Source of the DNA: Ryuthela nishihirai
Taxonomy: Eukaryota; Arthropoda; Arachnida; Araneae; Heptathelidae
Reading direction: 5' to 3'
Assembly: GCA_038380435.1 (NCBI GenBank)
Contig: JAWZYU010000013.1
Span: 62,576,446-62,640,445, forward strand
Length of the DNA stretch: 64,000 nucleotides
Shown: in pieces, positions 32,946-44,875 of the stretch
How positions within the stretch are numbered: the first letter of the stretch is position 1
Layout: each line of letters starts with the position of its first letter
Position numbers and translations under genes: made by a program
The notes under the pieces: model-generated
Database searches by the model: none
The model's input: only the letters and a program-made list of their open reading frames with translations
What the model was told of the DNA's origin: nothing

Positions 32946-35527
32946 CTGGACCTCTTCAAAGCTCTTCGATGCCTGTACTCTCGAATCAGTGACGTTATAT
33001 GTATTACTGCTGTTTTCAAAGTGAGCTTCAACATCAGGGTTGGCGAGGTTCATCTCCTCCATTCCCTGATGGTATTCTCCATCTATTATAGAAGTTGCTT
33101 CATAAACTTGCGTTTCTAACAGAACAATCATACTGTAGACCGACATTGTGGACCGACATGTTTGGTTAATTTGATTAAATAAGTTGTTCTAAGAAAATCG
33201 TCCTTATAGATTTAAATGAGAATCTTTAGAAATGTAACAAGGATTAAATCTCCAATACACGTTTTCCTAATTAACTTTTAAAACGTATCTCTGGCGGCCC
33301 TCATAGAGAAACGTTGCACCAAGACCAATGCTGATTATGATACATCCCTGTGAGTAGCGTATGTTTTATAAGCACTAGCAAGAGTTCTTTATCTACTCGT
33401 AGAAGACGATAATGAAACAATTCACTGCTTAAATCCCAACCATAGTGCGTCAGGGTTGTTAACGAGGTTTCGTCAAAGGCATCTTTATTTTCAATTGTTT
33501 TCAAAGAATATTTAAGTGTCTTTATTACGTTTATATTAGTCAAGAGAAAAATGCGTAATATTCGATTTCTAAGCTGTATCAATATTATTTGATTAACTAG
33601 TTAAATCACGCCAAAGTTTAACACCAATGTTCAAAAATGATAAATCTTTCCATCGGTAATTTCATTCACCGTTTTCCTCCATTAACGTACTAGTATCCAT
33701 TCAAAACTGTCGTCGATAACGTACTACTACATTCGTAAGGTAGGCGAGGCAGAACCCACAGAAATTTTGGATATTTGTGGCAGGTTTACACCCGACCCAC
33801 GCTAGCTAGGAATCCGATCTGTTAACCCATCAGAGAAGAACTAAGTGGAACCATGACACGAATTTGGAACTAAGTACCTACGGAACCACAGATAAAAAAC
33901 AATTTCTGCCACCGATGACGTCACACATGTTCGTCTATACGCTCTGAATTACACTTCTACTACTATAGAACATGATAATTTTAACGAAATTGTGAAAGGA
34001 TAGAATTAGTAAAAAAATCAGAAATATCAGTTCAAATCAATAGAAATTTTGATTACAAAATATATTTAAATGAACCAGTTTGCAAAATCGATGTTATACC
34101 AAACTTTGATAGTTTTTAAAATATTTTTTTCTTAAGAACGGTTGTTCGTGGTAACATGTGCATTGTATGGGCAAATATTATCCGGTTGTTGTTTGTTATC
34201 CTCCCTACGAGAAACATTCAAGCACTAATAAGCTTCATGCGTGGAATATTTGTGAGGAATTGTAGGATTACAGACTGCACAACAAGATCGACGAAACGTT
34301 GGGTATTTCAGTGCCCAGAATATGTACCAGGATGATCCCAACCCACACATATACATTTTGTTAATGAAATAAAACAAATGTTTTTTAACAAATATAATCG
34401 CCTTTTTTGCGTTGATTTTAAAAAGGAATAGTTCGTCAATTTTAAAAAGGTTTCTTTCAAAGAGATCAGTTTTATGAAACTGGAAACTACAAACGTCGTT
34501 AATCCAGGGAAAAATCCAATTAAAAATATGGTGAAAGCCCGATTGTGGAGAATGATTTTTTCTCTCTAGACATCAAATTTTACCTAGCACCAGTGTAGTG
34601 GGTTTTTGCTTTTGAGATGATGTTGTTGGACAATGAACGTTTCACCCAGTCTGTCGTCTAGATATGTCCTGCAATCTTTCCTTCCGAGAAAGAACTGAGA
34701 TCCCTCGGATTTCCATATATGCATCTAATGACTCTTGGCCGTTAGATCCATATGGTCTTGTAATGGTAGCAGTGAGTGGTCTCTATAGGTGGAAATTAAC
34801 TCTTCATAAACATTTAGTTTCGGTAAAACCAAAGTTCGGGCTCAGAATAATTTAAATTTAGAATATTTGTGGTAGTTGTGAAAAAAATTTAAATATATAA
34901 AAAAATTTGATACCTAGTTTCAACCTTTTAATCAATCTTTAGTAATTAAAAATAAGCATTATACGGCTTTTGATTATTTTTAACCTATTCTCTATCTTAA
35001 ACAAATAAATTTATAGCAATAATTTTCGTTTCAATAAAAGTAATATTTTAATTTCGTCATAAATTGGTTTTTATTATTGCAATAATTAAATAATTAAGGA
35101 TATACATTTTTGAATAATTATTTATATATATATATATATCTTACTAGAAATCAATCGGTGGCTTAAGCACCTCTTGGTTTCTAGCCAATCTCTGAAACCC
35201 CTATTTGATCTTGAATGCGAAACCGGATCGGAAAATATTACTTATTTCTGAGTTTTATTGCCTGAAATAGCCCTATTCAGCAATTTTTAGCTGAATCTCG
35301 AGATTTTACTTTTCACCTCCAAAGACCCATCCCCTCCTAAATTTTCCATAATTTCTGATATCAACAACTCAAAACATCCCAAGGCACCAGTTTTTCCCTC
35401 TAGCATCGGTATATTTATATTTGTCTTTTGACCTCAAAGGACACTGCTGATGCGAAATTCTGTAACGTTTCCGACATTTACAACCCGAAAACACATAAAT
35501 AACCAATTTTCACATTTGTAACACTCG
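32946..35527. other. Long intergenic stretch, nothing recognised
   Basis: It contains short (TA)n runs (for example 35125-35142) and AT-rich DNA. A slightly GC-richer segment at 33730-33960 carries no coding signal. I found no gene. Confidence 0.4.
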
Positions 35528-35740
35528 TGCCGTCCATGGCCGAGTGGTTAGCGCGCTTGGCTAGTGATCTAAAGGACCTGCGTTCGAGCCCCGGGTAAGG
35601 CATGGATGTATGTATCGTTTTTCTGCTGAGGTCCTGCCATCCTCACAGACCTACTGTGGCATATAAATTGATAGGCTCCTGTCAGACCTCTGTGGCAAGC
35701 AGCTGCTTGAGGGGGTATTTTTTTTTTTTTATTTAACACC
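35528..35740 (+). repeat. tRNA-derived SINE family 1, copy 2 (best preserved)
   Basis: The A-box 'tggccgagtggttagcgcgc' and B-box 'gcgttcgagcccc' look like those of a class II (Leu/Ser-like) tRNA, but there is no acceptor stem. The body ends 'ggcaagcagctgcttgaggg' and then T12. This copy is closest to a source sequence. Confidence 0.87.
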
Positions 35741-36253
35741 CGTAGATCAACGTTTGACCTCTACGTGACCTCTATTGTACTTTGAAGGATACTTCGAAGG
35801 TCAAATTTACGATTTTTCCCGAGATCAGCCTGCATTACCCAAAAATGCAAATTGCGACATCCAAGTTGGAATTAGCGTGAACCCCTGTTAGTCAATCAGC
35901 CATCAATCAAAGAATATATTAGATCATCTGAATATATTAGATGATGCATATTTTTTTTCTCTAAGTCGGCCCTGGCAAGCTCGGTCAACAGTTGTCAAAG
36001 TGGGTCCGTCTCGGGTCGAATTAGATCTCGAAAAGTTGAGTCCAAGTTTGAGAAACCTTCTCCCCACGAGAAACAGTTATACTCTCTGCATCTTTGAAAT
36101 TCACCCCTGAGTTGACTCACAATGACAAAGTGATCCTGCAATGCAATTCACTGGAGTTTGTGATCTTTATGAGACGTGATCCTGCATTATGGCTCAGTTC
36201 TTGGGCTTTTGTGTACTTTGTTGTGTCTAGCTCAATGACGCTAGCGATATATC
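35741..36253. other. Intergenic, nothing recognised
   Basis: Mixed composition, no gene or element boundary supported. Confidence 0.4.
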
Positions 36254-36402
36254 ATAGAGATACGACATTGTGACTGACCCATGCGGCAATGCCTCACATG
36301 GACAGTACTTCCCGTTGTGATGAGATGTCATCACAACGGGAAGGAAGTCCTGTCCATGTGAGGCATTGCCGCATGGGTCAGTCACAATGTCGTATCTCTG
36401 TG
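36254..36402. repeat. Long palindrome, ~70-nt arms
   Basis: The left arm (36254-36323) and right arm (36328-36402) match almost throughout, with a few extra bases in the right arm. The centre reads 'cccgttgtgatga' and its complement around 4 nt. The arms are much GC-richer than the surroundings. It is either a fold-back element or a local inverted duplication. Confidence 0.88.
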
Positions 36403-36974
36403 ATCGTATCTCTGAAGGCTCGGTGTTAACCGCTAGGTAAAATCAACGTGACGTTGTCGTAATCAAAAATAACTAAGAACGTCCCATAGCAAGAATACAT
36501 GCGAAATGTATACTGAACAATTATGACATGCCTCTCAGGCATTCTTTATCCAAATATAATCATTCTGCCATATTTTTGTTCGCTAAAATTAATATGGAAT
36601 CACGTAATTGAAATTAACATCAAACTCAGTGTTATTTGCATTAAGCCTACTCCTTCGTAGTGTTTGAATTTCCATTTTGCGCAGTTTATGTTCTATTATG
36701 AATTAACAACTATTGTATGTCACTCAATATTATCCACTAGAGAAAATATGCCCTAAAATTTGCTCCCTCTTGAAAGCTTCTCAGTTTGCCTAATGAAAAG
36801 GGCGGTATTGGTTAGAAGTTCGTGAGACGAGTCCTGAAATTTTAACGTAGGATTCATGACCCTTGGGCAAAGGTCAATGATAAACCATACTGTTTAAAAT
36901 CTTCAACTTTTATATACTTTATTCGTTTTTCTATAACAGCCATGACTAGAGCAAAAATCACATGACGGTACCCT
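36403..36974. other. Intergenic, nothing recognised
   Basis: AT-rich, no supported feature. Confidence 0.4.
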
Positions 36975-37058
36975 GCAGTGCAGGGCCATTTACACCTTAA
37001 GCGCCCCTAGGCAAATGCAGTGCAGGGCCATTTACACCTTAAGCGCCCCTAGGCAAAT
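36975..37058 (+). repeat. Perfect tandem duplication of 42 bp
   Basis: Two identical 42-nt units, at 36975-37016 and 37017-37058, each containing 'gcgcccctaggcaaat'. Complete identity suggests a recent event. Confidence 0.93.
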
Positions 37059-38494
37059 GAAATGAAAATGCGTCCTTTTGCTTTGATTTTTTTTATTTTA
37101 GCAATCAAGAAAAAAATTAGTAATCGAAACGAATGTATGAATTTTCATGATAAGTAATACGGTTTTGTCATCAAGTGCTATAAAATTTAATGTAATATAT
37201 CATCAATATTTGCATTGTATATAATTTAGAATATTCAATATGTATTAATATTTCAAAATCAAATTTTCATTTATATATTTAAACTGTACTTAAAAGTTAC
37301 GAGACACAAGTACAAAAAAATTGGCGTAAATAAGTATTACTCTAGATTTTCTTAGAAGGGATTATTCGCACACATTTTGCTGCCATCATACCGCACTTAA
37401 TTTTGCTGATTACACTTTTTATAGCTATTTTATGCACTTTGGGTAGAAAAACATTTATTTTTCATTGCACCACTACTTATCAAAAGTGATGTAGTTAAAC
37501 TGACTATAATAACTCAGTGTAATATTTATTTTTCTATACTTTTTTCCAAATTCAGATGTTGAATAATCCGGAGATCATCTTACTCGTAGGTGAAAATCGG
37601 TGTTCCATCATAAAATCTTTTATGTTTAATAGAAAATGACACATTTTTATGAATAAATCAATTTTTAATTTGTACATTGTATCAATATATCTTGTATTAG
37701 TTTACATAATTGATTAAACCATTTTTGTGTTGAACACTTTTTCTGCCAATCTTTCACTGAGCAGTCGACTGTTGGTGTATTTATGAAATCTCAACAAGCT
37801 AGCAAACAAGCCTGAAAAAGAATTTGAAATGAATCATTTGGTAAATTACATGGAAACAATTTATTTGTAACTATTATATCAAATACAATGCAAACAAAAT
37901 ATTAAACAGGATTTTCTATTTTATCCGATGTCATGTTTTGTAGTTATTCATAACTTTGAAAGCGATTGTAGCACTTGTGATTAATTAAAATCAAGATACT
38001 TTTGCAAGAGGCTAAGAATAACTCAAACGTCCGGAATTACTTTTAAATCTGTGAAGTTAATTTGCATTTCATAATTGATTACAATGATCTCGTCTCATAA
38101 AGATACTTCTATTGGGAGATTCTGCAATTTTAGAAACTGTAAAATTTCAACTTCTTCTTTGCTGGATCCTCTCTTTACTGAATACCAAATCATGAAATAT
38201 CTCATTTTTTGACTTGATTGTCATCTCAACTGAAACAGAAGAGTAAATGGTTTGCGATGTTTTCCAATTAAAAACTGAACTCTCAATGAACCCAGATATG
38301 ATTATTTATCTTTTGAAATGAAGAAATCTTGCGGTACTAAATCGCTTGCCTATAAGCTTCTTAAAGAAATTCGTAATCTACCACTATTTTTGCACTTTCA
38401 TTTTATGAATTTCTTAATGCTTCTGCATTGTATACGATTTTATTTGATTAATTTGAAGTTTCCATATCTCAGAAAAGGGCCATATCTCATGGCT
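37059..38494. other. Intergenic, nothing recognised
   Basis: AT-rich DNA, with no gene found on either strand. Confidence 0.4.
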
Positions 38495-38645
38495 ACTTGA
38501 GAATGCCAGTAAGGAGGACAATAATTATTAAACTCGTGCACATTTGAAGCATTTTTCAAGAAATTTTTAAAAGGTTCTCTAAAACTAACCGTTTTTTGAA
38601 TCGATTACATGGCTCCCCCCCCCTTATTTTTTAAATCAGGGCCTC
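38495..38645 (-). repeat. Interspersed repeat family A, partial copy
   Basis: On the minus strand it shows a C/G homopolymer (C10 on plus near 38613), the AT-rich block with 'aaaaatttcttgaaaaat' and a tail like 'tttaataattattg'. The central part has been lost. Confidence 0.5.
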
Positions 38646-38745
38646 TCCACAATATCTTGCGAATTTTCGTTCATCGCAAAAAATTCTTTTATTTTCATTC
38701 TTCATGAAAAACAGCTGTTTTTCTTCTCTAAAATTGTGATTACCT

Positions 38746-38830
38746 TTCGCTAGTGTGAGTTACATGTGAGTTACATGTTGCTATCTCTTTTTCGCTAGTG
38801 TGAGTTACATGTGAGTTACATGTTGCTACC
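38746..38830 (+). repeat. 45-bp tandem duplication
   Basis: The units start at 38746 and 38791. Each begins 'ttcgctagtgtgagtt' and itself contains 'gtgagttacat' twice, so there are two levels of duplication. Confidence 0.9.
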
Positions 38831-39463
38831 TTTGGCACTTTGATGGTCTTGATTCAAGTAAGTTTCTTCAGCTACTCTCCTTAGAAGGGAACTTCCTTAT
38901 GTTCATCAAGACAACCGCGATTTAAATAACAAGTAAATGAACAATTTTGGCCTCACTAATGCAACTAATTAATAGGCAAAAGCAAAAAATACTGACTATC
39001 ATTACGAGCTACATGCTCACACTGTCATGAGTGACATTAATTACCTAGCGACAAGCTGTAAAATGGCTTGAGGTATCTATGCTTCAAATGCAAATACAAG
39101 AAAAAAACATTTTCTGTTTGCAAGTCACTGTCCGGGATGCTCCCATCCTGATTTCTACTTTGCCTCTCGTTTTGCAACGGCTCTTTAGGCGAGATTCATG
39201 TATTGCACTGACTAGCAAACGGAGTTTGGACTGTATGATTCGGACCAGCACACACGGTATCATTTAACTTTGCAAGTTCTAGTGATGTCTATATCAGTTT
39301 ACATCATGGAGTGAGGGTTTGTTGAGCCATCCGAGAAGATTTCTCTCATGACCATGGAATATATCGCATATCGTAGGAGACTGTTGTGATCTGTAATAGA
39401 AGCCAGTACATCAGTTGCGATTTAGATTAAAAAGTCTGTTAAACTCACTAAAGGAGATTCTCT
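38831..39463. other. Intergenic, nothing recognised
   Basis: No supported feature. Confidence 0.4.
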
Positions 39464-39528
39464 CTCCCTTAGTGACTTAAGTCACTAAGGGAGGAGGTCT
39501 CCCTTAATGACTTAAGTCACTAAGGGAG
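39464..39528. repeat. Twin 30-bp palindromes
   Basis: A perfect palindrome at 39464-39493 (centre 'gtgacttaagtcac') is followed after 5 nt by a near-identical palindrome at 39499-39528 with one mismatch. Both begin 'ctccctta' and end 'taagggag'. An imperfect half-site lies just before at about 39444. Confidence 0.9.
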
Positions 39529-40660
39529 AGAGGACTGAGTTTCTTAATAAGAAATTCGTTACAGTCATCGTTTTCTATAAGTGTGAACATTTGTTTGAAA
39601 AACGTTCTTTTTCTGAAGAATTTGATAGGATAGATAAAAATCAACATTGGTACTCTTCTTATTAGAATTATTGAAATTTTCTCGTGGCTGCAAGTGAGAA
39701 CCATTGCTCCAGATCTTCGGATCAAAATACATCTGGGAAAAATCGCTTTCCAAAATGAATTTCGTTAAGAACAAACTGAGTTGCGAATTAAAAATCATGT
39801 CTCATGCCTCAAAATTAACTCTCAGCGATTCGTACAACAATTTCATCAAAAATACCGGATAAGTCAATGTTTTGTACATGCAATTTTTACAGAATATGGA
39901 AACAAATAGAAGTGACCTTATTGTTAATTCTACATAACTTGGTTTAACTTGCTCCAGTCACTGCATTCAGGTATGTGTTGCCGTAATCGCAATATTTTAT
40001 ACACTTATTTTAAATGATATATAATTTCAAAATCTTAAATTTGTGTAAAAAAGCGACAAAATTACTTTAATTGCAACTTATGTTGAACTAAATGAATCAA
40101 TTTGTCAGAAGTAGAGCAAAAAAATTGAAAATTACCTTCAGGGTACTCTTTTCCTCTGGAGTCATCTGAAAATCAAAGAAAAATATATAGAAATTTTAGA
40201 GCATGAATATATATATATTGCACTCTTAACCAACGTGTTTCGCGCTGGAAATAGAATGACAATCAATGTAAAAAATACCGTAGCGAAAAGAAGCAGGGAA
40301 ATGGGCTTCAATCGCCGATGGGGAAATTGCAGTTTTCAGAAAGCAGTTTTATTTTAATTTAGGTTTGCAAAAGCTTCATAAAAATTCCTCACCTTTCCCT
40401 CCTTCTTTACAAAAAATTCCTAGCTACGCCCATTAACGTTCACAGAAATTTCTCCAGTGAGGATATGGGCAAAAATCTTTAAAAGACCGCCGTTTAATCA
40501 TTTCTAGTGTTGTTTTTGTTAAGTGTTTTTGTTTTAAAAAATCGAATTTTAGGCAACGTTTGTTAAAATATTTCTTATCAAATTGGATTAAAAATTTAAA
40601 CGTAGAAATGTTTATCTTCACCAAAAATTGGATAATTTACTCATATTCAAAAATAATTAC
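39529..40660. other. Intergenic, nothing recognised
   Basis: AT-rich. A few words near 40370-40440 resemble repeat family A but are too decayed to claim. Confidence 0.4.
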
Positions 40661-40760
40661 CTTTTAAATCAAACTTATCAAAATTCTTTTAAATCAAACT
40701 TATCAAAATTCTTTTAAATCAAACTTATCAAAATCCTTTTAAATAAAACTTAACAAAGTT
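40661..40760 (+). repeat. 25-bp tandem repeat, 4 copies
   Basis: Units begin at 40661, 40686, 40711 and 40736, each 'cttttaaatcaaacttatca' plus 'aaatt'. The first three are nearly identical and the last has several changes. Confidence 0.92.
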
Positions 40761-41269
40761 AACAACTTTTATCATCTAAAGCCTTCATAATACTAGAAAC
40801 AAAACGAAGTAGTCCTCCAATGTTTTCTGATAATTAAAAAAAAAGGACTACATTTCCATATTTACAGGAAGGGGTAAGTGCCCTTGCTGTCCCCTCTTCA
40901 GACATCCATGGCTACGCTACTCAGTATATGTGATAAGAGTATTATAAAATAAATGTATATATATATATATGTAGGTGACCGTCTCTTTTATGTTGTCTAT
41001 GGAACATACTGAAACGAGAAGCTTTTTTAAAAACACACACACATATTCCAAAAGATATCGAAATAGAGGAGGTTGTCGCTAATCGCTTAGATCCATCCTG
41101 AAAATCGCAGTAACTGCAAAATTCGTTGTCCCGGAGATTAACTTCTGCCAACGCCATGGGGATACCAGGATATTCTGGACTTGCAAGGGACCAGAAAAAC
41201 ATGAAAAGGTTAAAATACTTTTAAAAAAAGATTTTTTACTTTAAACATAAAAGGTATTTACTAAGCAAT

Positions 41270-41560
41270 CATTAATAAGAGCAGGGACAGATGTAAGGAA
41301 TGACCAAGAAATCCATCCCCCTCCCCTTTGAGAGTACTAGTTTGGGTAATGGAAGCAAAAATTATTAAACCTGCACAAATTTCATGCATTTTTCCGAAAC
41401 AGTTTTTAAAGATCTCGTAAACAGAGGGGAAAATGTTATACTGCAATTAAATTTCGGTCTCCTAATCCCCCTTTTACTTTTCTCCATATCAATTGCGTCC
41501 CTTTCATCCTCCTGTTTATTTTTTTTAAAGTTCCGATCCTGAACAGAGGTAACATTGACT
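41270..41560 (-). repeat. Interspersed repeat family A, copy inside a LINE
   Basis: Read on the minus strand it has 'ttcaggatcgg', a C/T-rich part, 'gcagtataacattttcccc', 'tttacgagatctttaaaaac', then 'gtttaataatttttgc' and 'ttccattacccaaa'. It interrupts the endonuclease region of the LINE B copy, so it inserted after that LINE. Confidence 0.68.
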
Positions 41561-41874
41561 TTTAGACAAAAATTGATATGAAATATACCAGGCAAAGAGA
41601 CGGTTGATTTATTTCTCAGTATAAATATCAGCAGATCTCATTTAGAATATGACTGCATAAATGAAAGATTTCTTACAGATAAATTAAAAACAAGGTTTGA
41701 ATGTTAACTATTCATATGCCCCCACTGAAGACTGAAGGGAATTAGAAAGGAAGGTTATATGTAGAAATGCAGGATATTTTGTATTCTGTGAAGAAAGAAA
41801 TATTAAACTCGTGCTGGATGACTTCAATGTCGAGGTTTATACTGACTCTGACAAATGGGCAAGGACTAATTTTT

Positions 41875-41965
41875 GAACAAGTACCTCTAAAACGAAGGGA
41901 AAATGTTACACTGCAATGGAAATTCAGTCCTTTATTTCTTTTCTAAAAAAAATTCTTTTATAAAA
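41875..41965 (-). repeat. Interspersed repeat family A, short fragment
   Basis: It matches the central block only ('gggaaaatgttacactgcaa' on plus). It is a second family A fragment in the same LINE copy, either a separate insertion or a duplicate. Confidence 0.5.
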
Positions 41966-42150
41966 TGCAATAAACAAAGTTATCTATTTTTTATTGCAAT
42001 CCCCTCTCGTAATAAACATATTATGCTTGGTGGGTGGTGCGTCAGTTCTTTTTAATTGATGTGTCCTAGAGCCAGCTTCCAACTGTAATTATCTCAGAAT
42101 TTGGGTAATAGATATTGGCAATGTATGTTGTGAATTTAACAGGAGAATAG

Positions 42151-42924
42151 ACTTTGGGTACAAAGTTCCGTGGACAGCCTGTTAATGGATTTTCCGAAAA
42201 CATGCTGTAAAGAGATTATCAAATTTTTTTATTCCACACTTTGTTGATTCACTTATTCGGTTACCTTACATTTGTGGTGTTTTTTATAATGCGGCTGACA
42301 TATTAACATGAAACGGAAACTCATGACTATACGATTAAATATTTATATTTTTAAATATAAACTTATTAACACAAAGGGCACATATTCCACATCGCCATTG
42401 TTTAAAAAATGGCGAGCAATAGAAATGACGACCATTACTAGCCAGAGCGAACAAACAGAATAAGGATTTTTTTTAAATATTTTTTTCTGATAAATATTCA
42501 TACGTACAATTATGAATTCTCGTTTTATACGAATACTTTGTCTGCATTATAAAAAAGTAACCAAAAAAGATAAGAATATAAGGTCATAGAGGGAGAGTAA
42601 ATGGGTAAAGTGTGTGAAAAAACGGATAATAATATCGGTTCCGCATATTATGTTTTCGGAAAAACGCCAAAATTGCCCAACAAGGTGTCGGCGGAACTAG
42701 AGTCACACTTTGCTGCTGGGAATAATTATAATAGTGGAGATTATGAGAACTTGTACAGCTAAGTAGTCAAATTTAAATGCATAAGAATTATGATCTTTTT
42801 AATATTTTTTATTGTGGTGAATCTTAGATCTCTTGTAAGGAAGATAGGAATCATGAGACACTTGATTACTATATACATTTATGACCAATTGTACACTATT
42901 TTTTGGATGTCATTTGGCCATCAG
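42151..42924. other. Sequence inserted in the shattered LINE, unrecognised
   Basis: The intact LINE has about 200 bp between the pieces now separated by roughly 1 kb here. The extra DNA is AT-rich; it carries a (TTAAATAT)-like run and no coding signal. Confidence 0.4.
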
Positions 42925-43083
42925 GCCAAATTATAAATAAAATATGTATATATAGTAATATATAATAGGCCAATAGACCAAATTATAAATAAAATATGTA
43001 TATATAGTAATATATAATAGGCCAATAGACCAAATAATAAATAATGATATGTATATATAGTAATATGTAATAGACCAATAGGG
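42925..43083 (+). repeat. ~53-bp AT-rich tandem repeat, 3 copies
   Basis: Units start at 42925, 42978 and 43030, each with 'aaataaaatatgtatatata' and ending 'ataggccaataga'. The third is shorter by one base and has several substitutions. Confidence 0.9.
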
Positions 43084-43089
43084 CATTAG

Positions 43090-43159
43090 ATGTCATTTGG
43101 CCAATTGGCCAAATGACATTAAATGGCCGAAATGATGTGTAAACATCATTTCGGCCATT
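43090..43159. repeat. Pair of adjacent palindromes
   Basis: A perfect 30-bp palindrome at 43090-43119 (arm 'atgtcatttggccaa') is followed after 2 nt by a hairpin with 16-bp perfect arms (43122-43137 and 43144-43159, arm 'aatggccgaaatgatg', 6-nt loop). The word 'gtcatttggcca' also occurs at 42909, before the tandem repeat. Confidence 0.92.
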
Positions 43160-43340
43160 AGATTGTTTTTCTACGTAAATAATGATATTAGGCAGTATCT
43201 AGTGTAAGGAGAGATTATATTGGTTTGTCCATATTTCCCTCATGCCGAATTACCGCTTAGCGAACAGAGCTATGAACAGTGTTTCTAATATCTCAGAAAA
43301 AGGGGGATATGGAAAATGTGGTGATCTACTTGTGATGATC

Positions 43341-44059
43341 CATCAGAAACTGGATCAATATCATGATTGACTCTTCAGTATCTTGAATATGAATACATCA
43401 GAGGCTAATTGGTTATTTTCGTTTAATCACTGGTGCAGTCCTGTAAATTTTTCTCTTAATACTGAGAGAAATGAATTTTGAGTTTACATCAGACAGTGGT
43501 GCAAGGTACTTCCAGAGACAAGTGCAATTCTGCCCTCTATTTCATAAATTTATTATCCGGACTTATTATTTTTTATCCGGACTTCAACATTGTGAAACAA
43601 CTAAATTAGAGATTCGATTACTTTTTTTTTGTATTTCTCTGCTTTTTAAACTGACTGCAGGTAGTGTTAAAGGTTTGTTTAAATAGGTGAAAAGAAATAA
43701 AAATCAAGATATCAAAATATAGAATACTTACAGTCATTTCATCTCTCATTTCATCCATCAGCTACAAAAAGAAGAAAAAACAAGTTTAATGTCACAATGA
43801 AAATATAATGACTTCTTCATTTTACTCCATTGTAATTTTTCGTTTTGCAGTCCCGGTTATTGGGAATTTAAACAATCGTGTAAACTGAAGAAAATAAATA
43901 AAAGTATCGAAAAATAGAATTTCTACCGAAAAAGTCAGTTTGAACTTGACGATAAATGTTTTTATCGGTTCACCATCAGTCTTCAGATTTTCCTGTGGGT
44001 GTCGCTATTCCAATCTATTTATTGTTGGATGTTTTGTAAGGTTAAAACTGTCATGGGCG
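43341..44059. other. Intergenic, nothing recognised
   Basis: AT-rich DNA without a supported gene. Confidence 0.4.
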
Positions 44060-44225
44060 TCTCATCCATCCGACATGCTTAAAGAAACTCTTTTGAATTG
44101 TGATAAAACAAAAGTTGCTGAAGAAGAGAGTGTTGAAACAATTGAGTCAGTGAAAAAAGTCACATGGGGCAATGCTACTACAGCATTTGAAACTGTATTT
44201 GATTTTGTTCAACAACAATTCTATC
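44060..44225 (+). pseudogene. pogo/Tigger-like transposase C-terminal fragment
   Basis: From about 44060 the plus frame reads MLKETLLNCDKTKVAEEE and then VKKVTWGNATTAFETVFDFV. The VTWxxAxxAFETVxxFxxQ block is the short conserved C-terminal segment of Tigger/pogo (CENP-B-like) transposases. The open frame begins upstream at 43940 with unrelated sequence. No TIRs were found nearby. Domains 5' of this are absent. Confidence 0.6.
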
Positions 44226-44689
44226 TAATATATATAAAATACTGATGGAAATGCATCGTATGTATGTATGTTTATATTTATGTATATGACACGATCTCAT
44301 CTGTATTAGCAGCTCTTCGTTTTTATGTTTACTCATTGTACTATGTGAAATTTTGAGACATCTGAAGGGTAAAATGTCTGATGTAGATTTATACGATGTC
44401 TCGTAGTCGTTTGAATACTCCAGATTCCATTTGTAAAGTGTTTGAAGAACTGACATTAAAAATCCAAAAAGATGCATTGTCTCCTCTGATGGATAAGCCA
44501 TACATATGTATTTCGTACGCAAAGTGGTAGATCAGAAAAGGAGTTGGGTTTATGTTGCAGCCAATTTGCACAATGCCTAAGAGAACGCATCTTCTGAAAT
44601 AGAAGTGATTGTTTATTTCTGTTTAACAGTATTCCATATCTGTCTATTTTCAAAGCCGAAATATAATATCATGAATAAAATACACCTTC
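44226..44689. other. Intergenic, nothing recognised
   Basis: There is no supported gene; the open frames here look incidental. Confidence 0.4.
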
Positions 44690-44875
44690 AAACAACTGCT
44701 TGCCACAGAGGTTTGACAGGTATCTGTCAGTTCACGACATAAAGAAGGTCTGTGAAGAAGGTGAGACCTCAGCAGAAAGACAACAAAATCATTTATGACT
44801 TACCGGACTCAAATCCAGGTGCAGTTGATCAGTAGTCAAGGACGCTAACGACTTGGCCACATAGATTAAACCAAT
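44690..44875 (-). repeat. tRNA-derived SINE family 1, copy 3
   Basis: On the minus strand it has an A-box-like 'gtggccaagtcgttagcgtc' and a B-box-like 'ggatttgagtccgg'. The body ends in 'gacctctgtggcaagcagtt'. More diverged than the copies at 32757 and 35528. Confidence 0.78.

Larger units (their letters stand above)
41130..43340 (+). mobile_element. Shattered copy of LINE family B
   Basis: Four pieces match the LINE at 45365-48735 in the right order. 41150-41215 matches the endonuclease start (reads DILDLQGTR, compare DILGLQETR). 41640-41870 matches the mid endonuclease (reads like EYDCINERFL, APTED and LDDFNVEV). 42040-42150 matches the region after RT (reads DIGNV...FNRRID). 43170-43335 matches the 3' end (reads NYRLANRAMNSVS). 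Between them lie repeat A insertions, an AT-rich minisatellite and palindromes. Most of the RT is missing. Confidence 0.7.

Noticed and set aside
35528..35610. A functional class II tRNA gene
   Set aside because: A and B boxes are present but the acceptor stem does not pair, and the same head is joined to the same non-tRNA body at 32757 and 44690.
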